From Acetobacteraceae bacterium (lineage in GTDB: Bacteria > Pseudomonadota > Alphaproteobacteria > Acetobacterales > Acetobacteraceae), in assembly GCA_024280945.1 (NCBI GenBank), contig JAMXLO010000002.1, positions 62,001 to 126,000 of the forward strand: a DNA stretch of 64,000 bases, given 5' to 3'. The first letter of the stretch is position 1; each line of letters starts with the position of its first letter. The translations under genes were made by a program, and so were the position numbers. Below are positions 43,368-51,665 of the stretch, piece by piece. The notes beneath the pieces were generated by a model, which was not told where the DNA came from, did no database searches, and saw only the letters and a list, made by a program, of their open reading frames with translations.

Positions 43368-44243
43368 TCAGTGCAACCGCACGAACTTGTCCACACTCCG
43401 ATCCACTGTCAGCCCAGCATAGACGTTGCCGTGCGAGTCCACTCCCACGCCGTGCACGTGGCGGCTCTCCATTCGAGCCAGCACGTTTCCCTTGGAATCG
43501 CGCACGCAGACGTATGCCGGTTTGTCGCCGTCTTCCTGTTCAGCGATGTAGAAGTTGCCATCCTTGCCGCGGGTAATGTCGTTCGGGCCGCCCATGCCGG
43601 TCCACTGGCCCAAGAACTTGCCGTCCGGCGAGAAGATCTGAATGCGCTTGTTCGACCGGTCGGCTACGTACAGGTTGCCGTCCGGATCGAAGGCAATGCT
43701 GTGCGGCAGATGGAACTCGCCCTGCCCTTTGCCCGGCGTGCCCCATGATGCGACCAGCCGGCCCTCTCGCGTGAAGCGGTGCACCCGCGCGTTGCGATAA
43801 CCGTCGGTCACGTAGATGGCACCATTGGGATGCGCCAGCATCTCGGTTGGGTGATTGAACGGCCCGGCCGCTCGCTGCGCGAGCCAGGGCGACCCAGTGC
43901 AGCCGGTGTCGGAGTGCACGCCGCGCTGCCCCAGTTCCAGCAGTGGCTTGCCGTCCAGTGTGAACGATTTCGCGACTGAGTCGGAACGGTCGGTTGTATA
44001 CACGATGTCATCGATGATCTTCAGGCCGTGCGGGTCGGTGACCTCGCCGGACCCCCAGGCGCCCAGGTACTTGCCGTCCGGATCGAACACCACCACCGGC
44101 GGGTTCTTGCGCTGGAAGACGTAGATGCGATCCTGCGAATCCGTCGCCACCCGGCTGACGATGCCGAGCGATTCGCCTGGCGGCATCTTGACGAAATCGC
44201 GGATCACCTCATAGCGATAGTCGCCTGTGCCAACCTGTGTCAT
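43368..44243 (-). CDS. NHL-repeat beta-propeller protein, peptidylglycine lyase-like
   Basis: 291 residues. At least five NHL-type blades are visible, with recurring motifs such as VFDPDGKYLGAWGSGE, GRLVASWGTPGKGQGEFHLPHSIAFDPDGNLYVADRSNKRIQIF in outline and GNVYAGLTVD. The closest named relatives are peptidyl-alpha-hydroxyglycine alpha-amidating lyases. No monooxygenase partner is nearby, so that activity is doubtful. There is no signal peptide. ATG 44243 has GGGAGGAG seven bases upstream; the frame is open much further, through DUF2182. It follows DUF1326 and DUF2182 genes in one tight minus-strand group. Confidence 0.87.
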   Translation of the reverse strand: MTQVGTGDYRYEVIRDFVKMPPGESLGIVSRVATDSQDRIYVFQRKNPPVVVFDPDGKYLGAWGSGEVTDPHGLKIIDDIVYTTDRSDSVAKSFTLDGKPLLELGQRGVHSDTGCTGSPWLAQRAAGPFNHPTEMLAHPNGAIYVTDGYRNARVHRFTREGRLVASWGTPGKGQGEFHLPHSIAFDPDGNLYVADRSNKRIQIFSPDGKFLGQWTGMGGPNDITRGKDGNFYIAEQEDGDKPAYVCVRDSKGNVLARMESRHVHGVGVDSHGNVYAGLTVDRSVDKFVRLH

Positions 44244-44260
44244 TTCACACTCCTCCCGGA

Positions 44261-45010
44261 TCATTGGGCTAACAGCCACACGCCAAACAACATCATCGCC
44301 CCGCCACCGATCCGTTCGATCCGAACGCCAACCGGCAGCAACTTCTCGGCGAATACAAAGACCGCGATCGCGGCAACCCAGAGCAGGTTCATCACCCCCG
44401 CCGCAAACAGCAACGCCATCAGGAGCCAGCAGCAGCCTAGGCAATACAACCCGTGTTCGGCGCCCATGCGCAATGCCCCCGCCCATCCGTCGCGCCAGTG
44501 GTTCAGCAGGAAAGCGAATGGTGACCGGCAATGACTGAGACAGGCATGCTTCAGCGGCGTGAATTGATAAATCCCCGCCATAACGAACAGAATGCCACCG
44601 AGTACCGAATTCCCCATGGCCAGCGCCGGCGACAGCAGCGCATAGTGTTGCAGTGCCCATTGCGCTGCGGTCGCCGCCAGGCTGAACGCACCCCAAACCA
44701 GCAGGTAGCCGGCGACGAACAGCACCATTGGCACGTAGGTTCCGTCGCGCTCGCGTTTGCGCCGCTGGAGCGTGCCGAAGGTCAGGATCATCGGCGCGGC
44801 ACCTGGCAACATCATGCCAAGCATCATCACCCACCACATGGCGAACACCCAGGGCACGGCGAAGGGCATCGCCATGCCTGGCATGTCGGGCATATCGCCC
44901 ATTGCCATGTCCATGCCTTGGCGCGCAGTGAACAAGTACAGCCAGGCGATGGCCGTCACGGCGGCGATCGCCAGGAGCGGCATGATGCGGCCCTGGCGCA
45001 GCAGGTTCAT
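44261..45010 (-). CDS. DUF2182 membrane protein
   Basis: 249 residues with about six or seven membrane helices. A Met/Asp-rich periplasmic-type loop follows helix 1: ARQGMDMAMGDMPDMPGMAM, at about residues 29-48. Then come WWVMMLGMMLPGAAPMIL and the Cys-containing segments KHACLSHCRSP and HGLYCLGCCWLLM, hallmark positions of DUF2182. The Met, Cys and His pattern hints at copper or other soft-metal binding, as predicted for this family (COG5486); the function is unproven. It starts five bases after the DUF1326 stop. Confidence 0.87.
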   Translation of the reverse strand: MNLLRQGRIMPLLAIAAVTAIAWLYLFTARQGMDMAMGDMPDMPGMAMPFAVPWVFAMWWVMMLGMMLPGAAPMILTFGTLQRRKRERDGTYVPMVLFVAGYLLVWGAFSLAATAAQWALQHYALLSPALAMGNSVLGGILFVMAGIYQFTPLKHACLSHCRSPFAFLLNHWRDGWAGALRMGAEHGLYCLGCCWLLMALLFAAGVMNLLWVAAIAVFVFAEKLLPVGVRIERIGGGAMMLFGVWLLAQ

Positions 45011-45015
45011 AGGGG

Positions 45016-45633
45016 TTACGCCGCCCAGGAAAATGCGGCGAAGTGGCCGTTGTTGCCTTTGCCAGCCATATCCAGATCAAGGCCGAACCCGTGCAGATGA
45101 AACTGGTTCGCACGCGCCAGCGCCAACCGCCGATTTGCCGGATGCGCCGTGTTGTCGATAAAGAACGGTTCGCCACCGCGGTTGCGCGACGCAACGCCCT
45201 CGATCTCGAACGACAACATGTCCGGGATATTGACCGAGCGCTTCAGCCCCTCGGTCTTGAACTCGATCGGCTTGAACTGCACGCCACGAAAGTCGCTCAC
45301 CAGATTGCTCCGGATCATGCCTGGCGTGCCACCCGCCTCGCCGGAGACGATCGGCGCCAATGCGGCACGCTGCGCCGCGTTGGCCCGATCGTCCACCACG
45401 CCGGCGAACACCCAGTCGCCATCGGCCATGATCTTCCCGGAGCGGATCAGCAGCGCGAAGCACAGCCCGGAGAGGTCAGTAGCGCCGCGCACGCCCTGGT
45501 CGATGCGGAAGATCAGCGCGGCGGTGCAGTGATCATGCGTCACCTCGCCCTGCGGATTGGTGTAGATGCAGGGACACAAGTAATCGCAGTTGCAGCTCTC
45601 CATGTACTCGCCGCTTATCTCCCAGTCTGGCAT
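45016..45633 (-). CDS. DUF1326 family protein
   Basis: 205 residues. The N-terminus carries the family's cysteine signature, EYMESCNCDYLCPCIYTNP, with Cys at 14, 16, 20 and 22 and a further CTAAL Cys. It is followed by a beta-rich domain (ALIFRIDQGVRGATDLSG, DFRGVQFKPIEFKTEGL). There is no signal peptide. The function is unknown; the clustered cysteines suggest metal binding. AGGAGGG precedes the ATG. DUF1326 and DUF2182 genes co-occur in many bacteria, so they probably act together. The 5' side borders a repeat element. Confidence 0.88.
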   Translation of the reverse strand: MPDWEISGEYMESCNCDYLCPCIYTNPQGEVTHDHCTAALIFRIDQGVRGATDLSGLCFALLIRSGKIMADGDWVFAGVVDDRANAAQRAALAPIVSGEAGGTPGMIRSNLVSDFRGVQFKPIEFKTEGLKRSVNIPDMLSFEIEGVASRNRGGEPFFIDNTAHPANRRLALARANQFHLHGFGLDLDMAGKGNNGHFAAFSWAA

Positions 45634-45657
45634 CGTTCCCTCCTAGAGGCCTGGCGC

Positions 45658-45754
45658 TGTCATTGCGACCCCCGCATAAGCGGGGCGAAGCAATCCCTAT
45701 GGCGGTGCGCTTCGTCTCCGAGCTTGCTTCGTCGCCGCGCTCCTCGCAATGACA
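45658..45754. repeat. REP-like element, TGTCATTGCGA family, full copy
   Basis: The outer inverted arms are TGTCATTGCGA (45658-45668) and TCGCAATGACA (45744-45754). Inside are the hairpin CCCCGC-ataa-GCGGGG (45670-45685), GAAGCAATCC and, inverted, GCTTGCTTCGTC. It is the most complete of three copies in the window and fills the gap between DUF1326 and an LLM gene. Confidence 0.75.
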
Positions 45755-45770
45755 CGCAAATGTTGGTGCA

Positions 45771-47129
45771 TCAGCAGTGCCGGTTATTAGCGCCCTCTGC
45801 TCTGGTCGCTGTCGGCCGAAGTAGCCCGAGGTTCTCGCGCAACGTCGCGCCCTTGTAATCCTTTTGAAAAATTCCGCGCCGCTGCAGTTCCGGCACGACA
45901 AACTTTACAAAATCCTCGAATGTGCCTGGGATGTGTGTGCCGCCGACCACATAACCATCGCACGCGCGCTCGACGAACCACTGTTCCAGCCGGTCGGCGA
46001 TGTCCTTCGGACCTCCGACGATCGCCTCGCGCGGCCGCCCGCGCCGCGTCACCTCCAGGAAGTCCCGCACGGTCGGATTGCGTCCGATCATACGCATCAC
46101 CCGATCGCGCATCGCCTGCATTCCCGACATGCCTTCCAGCTCCTCGTCGGTGAACGCCTCGTCCATCGCTTTCCTGGCGAAATCAAAATTCAACGCCTCG
46201 GACAGCAGCGACAAGCCGTCGACCTCGCGATACAGGCCATCGATCAGCGCCATCTTGTCCTCGGCTTCCGCCTTGGTCGCCGCCGCCACGGGATAGGCAA
46301 TCGTATTGACGGTCACCAGATTCGGATCGCGTCCTTGCCGCGCAATGCCTTCCTTGAAGGCCGCATAGCGGCGCTTGCCCTCTTCGAAATCGGGATAGCC
46401 GACGAACACCGTCTCCGCCCAGCGCTCGGAGAATCGCACGCCGCGATCCGAAGAGCCTGCCTGGATGATCACCGGATGTCCCTGCGGTGACCGCGGCACG
46501 GTGAATGTGCCGCGCGACGTCAGGTACTTCCCGCGGTACTCCATGCGGCGCACCTTGTCCGGATGCGCGAACAGCCCTGACTGCTTGTCCACCACGAGCG
46601 CATCGTCTTCCCAGCCATTCCAGCAGCCGAGGACGATTTCCATGAACTCGTCGGCACGATCATATCGCAGGTCGTGTGCGAGGTGTACCTCGCGCCCCAT
46701 GTTATGCGCCTCGCCATCATTCACCGACGTGACCACGTTCCACGCCGCCCGACCGCCCAGCATGTGGTCCACCGTCTGGAATCGCCGTGCAACATCGAAT
46801 GGCTCGTAATAGGTGGTCGATGCGGTGGCGCCGATGCCCAGACGACGTGTGGCAAAACCCATGGCCAGCAAGGTGGCAACCGGGTCCAGCTTCACCACCC
46901 GCACGCCGTTTGCCACGACTTCGGCGGGGTTGCCGCCATAGATATCCGGCATCGCCAACCGGTCGTCGAAGAACGCGAGCTGGAATTTCCCTTCCTCCAG
47001 CACCTGCCCGATCTTCTGGTAATACGCCGCGGTGGTGAAATCCGTGCGGCTTTCAGGATGCCGCCAGGAACTCGCCAGCGTCGTGCAGTTCTGTGCCTGC
47101 AGAAACCCGACCAGAACCATCTGACGCAT
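45771..47129 (-). CDS. LLM class flavin-dependent monooxygenase, NtaA/DmoA/SnaA type
   Basis: 452 residues, the size of the NtaA/SnaA/DszA group rather than SsuD. Landmarks are the TDFTTAAYYQKIGQVLEEGKFQLAFFDDRLAMPD segment in outline, then GRAAWNVVTSVNDGEAHNMG and HPVIIQAGSSDRGVRFSERWAETVF in outline. Members use reduced FMN supplied by a separate reductase to oxidise organosulfur, nitrilotriacetate or similar compounds. No reductase gene is in the cluster. It lies 12 bases after an SDR gene (same strand, SDR first), itself downstream of a crotonase gene, so it probably belongs to a catabolic operon. Confidence 0.9.
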   Translation of the reverse strand: MRQMVLVGFLQAQNCTTLASSWRHPESRTDFTTAAYYQKIGQVLEEGKFQLAFFDDRLAMPDIYGGNPAEVVANGVRVVKLDPVATLLAMGFATRRLGIGATASTTYYEPFDVARRFQTVDHMLGGRAAWNVVTSVNDGEAHNMGREVHLAHDLRYDRADEFMEIVLGCWNGWEDDALVVDKQSGLFAHPDKVRRMEYRGKYLTSRGTFTVPRSPQGHPVIIQAGSSDRGVRFSERWAETVFVGYPDFEEGKRRYAAFKEGIARQGRDPNLVTVNTIAYPVAAATKAEAEDKMALIDGLYREVDGLSLLSEALNFDFARKAMDEAFTDEELEGMSGMQAMRDRVMRMIGRNPTVRDFLEVTRRGRPREAIVGGPKDIADRLEQWFVERACDGYVVGGTHIPGTFEDFVKFVVPELQRRGIFQKDYKGATLRENLGLLRPTATRAEGANNRHC

Positions 47130-47141
47130 GACGTCGACCTT

Positions 47142-47894
47142 TCAGAACTGATACCGTCGCAAGCCGCCATCCACCGGAATGACAGTTCCGGTGATGTAGC
47201 GAGCCAACGGCGATGCGAGCCACACCGCCATCACTGCAAGGTCTTCCGGCTCACCCCAGTAGCGGACCGGTATCTCGGTCTCGGCGAAGCTCTTGCGGTA
47301 GTCTTCGGGATAGTTGCGGCGGATCTGCTCGCTCATGATGCGGCCCGGCGGGATCGAGTTCACCGTGATGCCGTACTGCCCCACCTCGCGCGACAGTCCC
47401 TTCGCCCAGGCATGCAATGCCGCCTTCGCGGAGAACGCCCCATTCAGATGCTCGGGCTCCGACTTGCCGGTGATGTTGATGATTCGCCCCCAGCGTCGCT
47501 CGATCATCTTTGGCAGCAACGCATGCGCGATCTGCCGCTGACGGGTGAAGTTCAGCGTCATCGCCTCTACCCAGCGTTCCTCCGGTGCGTCGATCGGCAG
47601 CACCCGGCTGCCACCGGCGTTGTTGACCAGGATATCGACATGCCCGAGTTCGGCGTAGGCGATATCGCGCAGCATCTCCGCTGCGTCTGCCGCCATGATG
47701 TCCTGCCGCACCAGCACGGGACGCACTCCACCTGCGGCAACTGCTTCCTCGGCCATCGCCTCCAGCAACTCGACGCGCCGCGCCGCCGCAGCAACGCGCA
47801 CACCTTCGATTGCCAGCATTTTGGCAATGGCCCGGCCGATCCCCATGCTGGCGCCGGTCACCAGGGCTGTCTTGCCCTTCAGCTGCAGATCCAT
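47142..47894 (-). CDS. SDR family protein with altered catalytic site
   Basis: 250 residues. The NAD(P) motif TGASMGIG (13-20) and NNAGG (91-95) are normal. The catalytic region reads INITGKSEPEHLNGAFSAKAAL. The Lys is Lys157, but the position four before it, normally Tyr, is Ala153, and the Ser of the tetrad is Thr142 or Gly143. The Rossmann fold and C-terminal NSIPPGRI segment are otherwise well kept. It may be a subfamily with a different mechanism, or a binding protein. It is followed by the LLM gene and preceded three bases by the crotonase gene. Confidence 0.87.
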   Translation of the reverse strand: MDLQLKGKTALVTGASMGIGRAIAKMLAIEGVRVAAAARRVELLEAMAEEAVAAGGVRPVLVRQDIMAADAAEMLRDIAYAELGHVDILVNNAGGSRVLPIDAPEERWVEAMTLNFTRQRQIAHALLPKMIERRWGRIINITGKSEPEHLNGAFSAKAALHAWAKGLSREVGQYGITVNSIPPGRIMSEQIRRNYPEDYRKSFAETEIPVRYWGEPEDLAVMAVWLASPLARYITGTVIPVDGGLRRYQF

Positions 47895-47897
47895 CGC

Positions 47898-48665
47898 TCA
47901 GCGTCCCTTGAACACCGGCTTGCGCTTTTCGATGAAGGCCCGGCGGGCCTCCTGCGCATCTTCGGTCTTGCTCAACATCACGGTGACGCCCTGTTCGAAG
48001 CGGTAGCCGTCGCGCGCCGGCATGTGCATCGTGGTGTTCATCGACTGCTTGGCATAGCGCATGCCGATCGGGCTCTTCGATGCGATCTCGGCGGCAAGCT
48101 TCAGCGCCTCCGGCATCAACTCCTCCAACGGCACGCAGCATTCCACGACGCCGGTGCGATACAGTTCCTCGGCCGGCACCCGCCAGCCGGTGTAGAACAT
48201 GCGCCGCGCCCGCGAACGGCCGAACAGCGTCTGCAGCATCGCTGCACCGCCGGCCAGGCCGACATCGATCTCCGGCATGCCAAGCTGCGCATTGTCGGAA
48301 CACAGAATGATGTCGCAGGACGCGGCCAGCCCGAGACCCGCCCCGAGCGCCGGCCCATTCACCGCGGCGATCACCGGCTTGGCACATTCGGCGATGGCGT
48401 TGAAGCATTCGCGCGCCAGCCGGTTGAAATGCCAGTATTCGCCCGGATGGTCGGGGTCGGGCCGTTCCTTCATGTCGGCGCCGGCAGAGAACATCCTTCC
48501 GGTTCCGGTCAGGATCGCTACGCGCACATCGTTGCGATCGGTCAGCGCATCGAAGGTGGTGATCAGTTCCTGGCGAAACTCCGAGTTCTGCGCGTTGACC
48601 GGCGGACGGTCCATCACCACGGTGGCAACATAGTCCTGCACTGTCAGTTTGACCGAACCGCCCAT
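47898..48665 (-). CDS. Enoyl-CoA hydratase/isomerase (crotonase) family protein
   Basis: 255 residues, crotonase fold. The oxyanion-hole segments FSAGADMKER (about 61-70) and NGPALGAGLGLAASCDI are present. In hydratases a Glu stands in GGGCELAM and a second in QPEILLG. Here the first position is Gly (GAGLGLA), while the second is kept as MPEIDVGLAGG. Loss of one Glu is usual in isomerases and other crotonases, so a simple hydratase role is unlikely. It heads the minus-strand group with the SDR and LLM genes and is divergent from an acyl-CoA synthetase. Confidence 0.88.
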   Translation of the reverse strand: MGGSVKLTVQDYVATVVMDRPPVNAQNSEFRQELITTFDALTDRNDVRVAILTGTGRMFSAGADMKERPDPDHPGEYWHFNRLARECFNAIAECAKPVIAAVNGPALGAGLGLAASCDIILCSDNAQLGMPEIDVGLAGGAAMLQTLFGRSRARRMFYTGWRVPAEELYRTGVVECCVPLEELMPEALKLAAEIASKSPIGMRYAKQSMNTTMHMPARDGYRFEQGVTVMLSKTEDAQEARRAFIEKRKPVFKGR

Positions 48666-48715
48666 GGCTGTTCCTCGATCGGCATTCCCGACTTACGCTA
48701 GGAGAAGGGAATACC

Positions 48716-50302
48716 ATGCGCAAGGATAGCGCCATGTCCATCTACGAGCAGAACCTTGACCGCAATCCGGCCAATTATGTGCCGCTTTCGCCGGTGTCTT
48801 TCCTGATGCGGGCAGCCCGCGTTTATGGATCGCGCACTGCAGTGATCTACGCCGAGCGACGCTACACCTATGCGCAGTTCTTCGATCGTGCACGCCGGCT
48901 GGCATCGGCCTTGGCCAATGTGGGCATCGGCAAAGGCGACACCGTGGCGATCATGGCGCCCAACATCCCTGAAATGCTGGAGGCACACTACGCCGTGCCG
49001 ATGCTCGGCGCGGTGCTGTGCTCGATCAATATCCGTCTGGATGCGGCGGCGGTTGGTTTTATCCTGCAGCACTCGGAAGCCAAGATCGTGCTGGTTGATG
49101 GCGAGCTCGCCCCATTGATGCCGACGTCCGGTCCTCGGGTCATCGATATCGACGGTGAGTACGAGGGTTTCATTGCAGGCGGTGATCCACAGTTTCCCGT
49201 GTGCCTGCCCGACGACGAGTGGCAGGCGATCGCGCTGAACTATACGTCCGGCACGACAGGAAACCCCAAGGGCGTGGTGCTGCATCACCGCGGCGCCTAC
49301 CTCAACGCGGTCGGCAATGCGCTGACCTTTGGGTTGTCGCCGCGCAGCGTCTATCTGTGGACACTGCCGATGTTCCATTGCAACGGCTGGACCTACACCT
49401 GGGCGGTGACGCTGGCTGGCGGCACACATATTTGCCTGCGTCGCGTCGAGCCCGCGCCGATCTTTGCCGCAATCGCCGAACATGGCGTGACGCATATGTG
49501 CGCCGCACCGGTGGTGCTGAGCATGCTGATCCATGCGCCGGAGCAGGCGCGCCGCACGTTCCCGCAGACCGTGCAGATCGCCACTGGCGGCGCTGCGCCA
49601 CCCTCCACGGTGATCGCCCGCATGGAGGCGATGGGCTTTGCGGTTACCCATCTCTATGGTCTGACCGAAAGCTATGGCCCTTCAACCGTCTGCATGTGGC
49701 AGCCCGAGCTCGATGACATGGCGATAGAGCAGAAGGCAGCCTTCATGGCCCGGCAGGGCGTGAATACGCCAACTCTGCAGGACGCGACGGTGCTCGATCC
49801 CGCCACCATGGCGCCAGTGCCAGCGGATGGCGCCACGATGGGTGAGCTGATGTTGCGCGGCAACACGGTGATGAAGGGCTATCTGAAGAACTCCGCGGCA
49901 AGCGACGACGTGTTCGCCGGAGGCTGGTTTCACACCGGCGATCTCGCGGTGATGCATCCCGATGGCTATGTCGAGGTCAAGGACCGGGCAAAGGACATCA
50001 TCATCTCCGGCGGTGAGAACATCAGCTCGCTGGAGGTAGAGGAGGTGCTTTACAAGCACCCTGACGTGATGGAGGCCGCGGTGGTGGCACGTCCAGACGA
50101 AAAATGGGGTGAGACGCCGCAGGCCTTTGTCACACTGAAACCCGACGCCGGCAAAGTGACCGAAGCCGACATCATCGCCTGGTGCCGTAGGCATCTGGCG
50201 CATTTCAAATGCCCGCGCTTCGTCACCTTCGGACCACTGCCGAAGACATCGACCGGGAAGATACAGAAGTTCGAACTGAGGAGCGTCGCTTCACACAACT
50301 GA
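48716..50302 (+). CDS. Acyl-CoA synthetase, AMP-binding (fatty acid/aromatic acid ligase)
   Basis: 528 residues. ATP-binding motif YTSGTTGNPKGVVLHHRGA, the ATP/Mg segment LYGLTESYGPST, and the C-terminal hinge GDLAVMHPDGYVEVKDRAKDIIISGGENISSLEVEEVL in outline are intact. The catalytic Lys lies in KTSTGKIQKFELR. It activates a carboxylic acid to acyl-CoA via an adenylate and probably feeds the divergent crotonase. The medium-chain/ACSM3-like group is likely by motif spacing, but substrate is unknown. ATG 48716 has AGGAGAAGGG upstream; ATG 48734 has AAGGA and is a near-equal alternative. Confidence 0.93.
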   Translation: MRKDSAMSIYEQNLDRNPANYVPLSPVSFLMRAARVYGSRTAVIYAERRYTYAQFFDRARRLASALANVGIGKGDTVAIMAPNIPEMLEAHYAVPMLGAVLCSINIRLDAAAVGFILQHSEAKIVLVDGELAPLMPTSGPRVIDIDGEYEGFIAGGDPQFPVCLPDDEWQAIALNYTSGTTGNPKGVVLHHRGAYLNAVGNALTFGLSPRSVYLWTLPMFHCNGWTYTWAVTLAGGTHICLRRVEPAPIFAAIAEHGVTHMCAAPVVLSMLIHAPEQARRTFPQTVQIATGGAAPPSTVIARMEAMGFAVTHLYGLTESYGPSTVCMWQPELDDMAIEQKAAFMARQGVNTPTLQDATVLDPATMAPVPADGATMGELMLRGNTVMKGYLKNSAASDDVFAGGWFHTGDLAVMHPDGYVEVKDRAKDIIISGGENISSLEVEEVLYKHPDVMEAAVVARPDEKWGETPQAFVTLKPDAGKVTEADIIAWCRRHLAHFKCPRFVTFGPLPKTSTGKIQKFELRSVASHN

Positions 50303-50411
50303 CCCGCGACGCTGGTCAAAAGCACTTCGCCAGGTATGGCCGGGTGGACTGAAACTTGTAGGCAGGGTGCGCTATAACAGGCCGGCGCACCCTGCTGTCA
50401 CAAATGGTCGT

Positions 50412-51653
50412 TTACTCCGCCGCGGCGCGCTGCACCGGGATGTCGGTCGAATAGCGCAGGTGCACCGGCGCGTTCGCTTCCCACGGGTCCTTCAGGCCGA
50501 GCGACTTGCCGTGCTCCTTGACTGCCGGCATCACCTCCTTCACCAGCAGCTCGATGCAGCGGCGACGATCCTCCTTCGACACCGTGCCGTCGTTGCCCCA
50601 GATGCCCATGATGCCAGGACGCGTCTGCTCGATCAGATGCTTCAGACGCGCGATCACCTGGTCCGGCGTGCCGGCGATGATCATTGTGTCGGCGACCTGT
50701 TCCTCGAAGGTTGGCTGGCCGCGCGGGTTCTTGGCACGCCCCACCGCGAACTCGACAAAGCCGCGCCGGCCGGAAGGCGAGAAATAGCCGGCTGGATTGG
50801 CCCAGACCGGATGTGCCAGACCGGTGAACTCGCCCTGCATCCACATGAACTGGCGCGCGTTCTGCAGCGCCTTCTCTTCGTTGTCCTGCACGTGCACGCG
50901 GATCAGGTAGCCGAAGTTTTCCGGGCCGGCATCGTAGCCGACCTCTTTCGCTGCCTTCGAGTAGGTGTCCCAGATCGTCTTCGTCGCGTCGATTGCGGTA
51001 TTCAGCGCGATGTACGGATAGCGCTGCTGCGCCGTCCAGATCACTGTCTCACGCGACAGCACGCCGGGTATCCACACCCGAGGATACGGCTTCTGCACCG
51101 GGAGTGCCCAGGGGTTGACCACGCGATGCTGGTAGTGTGTCCCTTCCCAGCGGAACGGTCCGGGCTCGGTCCAGATTTTGGTGACGAGGTCGTGCGCCTC
51201 GACGAAGCGCTCCCGGTTGTAGGCAGGGTTCACTCCGTTGGCCAGCTGCTCCTGGCCGCCGCCGCGCACGAAGCCCGATACCACCCGGCCCTTGGAGATC
51301 ATATCGATCATCGCGATCTCTTCGGCGAGTTGGACCGGATTGTCCGCCAGTGGCAACGGGTTGCCGAGGAAGACGATCTTCGCCCGCTTGGTCACTGCCG
51401 CGAGGATCGCGCCGAACATGTTGGTGCGCGACTGCATGCAGAACGGCGCATTGTGGTGCTCGTTCAGCATGATGCCGTCGACGCCCCACTCGTCGGCCAT
51501 GATGTACTCTTCAAGGTACTCGTTGTAGAGCCGGCTGCCCTCGACCGGGTCATAGTGGCTGTTGGAGAAGGTCAGTGCGGTGGCGCCGTATTTCAGCCCT
51601 TCCTTCGCGTCGTAGGCGGCCATCGGCTGTTCGGTAAAGTACATCAGGTGCAT
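50412..51653 (-). CDS. LLM class flavin-dependent oxidoreductase (bacterial luciferase alpha-like)
   Basis: 413 residues, luciferase-like barrel. Recognisable are the start HLMYFTEQPMAAY, the ADEWGVDGIMLNEHHNAPFCMQSRTNMFGAILAAVTKRAKIVFLGNPLPLADNPVQLAEEIAMIDMISKGRVVSGFVRGG block in outline, with the EHH motif, and PYPRVWIPGVLS. Relatives include alkanal and limonene/p-cymene-type monooxygenases. The FMN and reductase dependence is inferred. It is followed in the same orientation by nothing, and preceded by an alpha/beta-fold protein 12 bases upstream, whose substrate may be its product or precursor. Confidence 0.9.
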   Translation of the reverse strand: MHLMYFTEQPMAAYDAKEGLKYGATALTFSNSHYDPVEGSRLYNEYLEEYIMADEWGVDGIMLNEHHNAPFCMQSRTNMFGAILAAVTKRAKIVFLGNPLPLADNPVQLAEEIAMIDMISKGRVVSGFVRGGGQEQLANGVNPAYNRERFVEAHDLVTKIWTEPGPFRWEGTHYQHRVVNPWALPVQKPYPRVWIPGVLSRETVIWTAQQRYPYIALNTAIDATKTIWDTYSKAAKEVGYDAGPENFGYLIRVHVQDNEEKALQNARQFMWMQGEFTGLAHPVWANPAGYFSPSGRRGFVEFAVGRAKNPRGQPTFEEQVADTMIIAGTPDQVIARLKHLIEQTRPGIMGIWGNDGTVSKEDRRRCIELLVKEVMPAVKEHGKSLGLKDPWEANAPVHLRYSTDIPVQRAAAE

Positions 51654-51665
51654 GGCGTGCTCCCT

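Noticed and set aside
46674-48701. 675-codon open frame on the plus strand
   Set aside because: Antisense to the LLM, SDR and crotonase genes; no recognisable domain and high His/Arg content typical of shadow frames.
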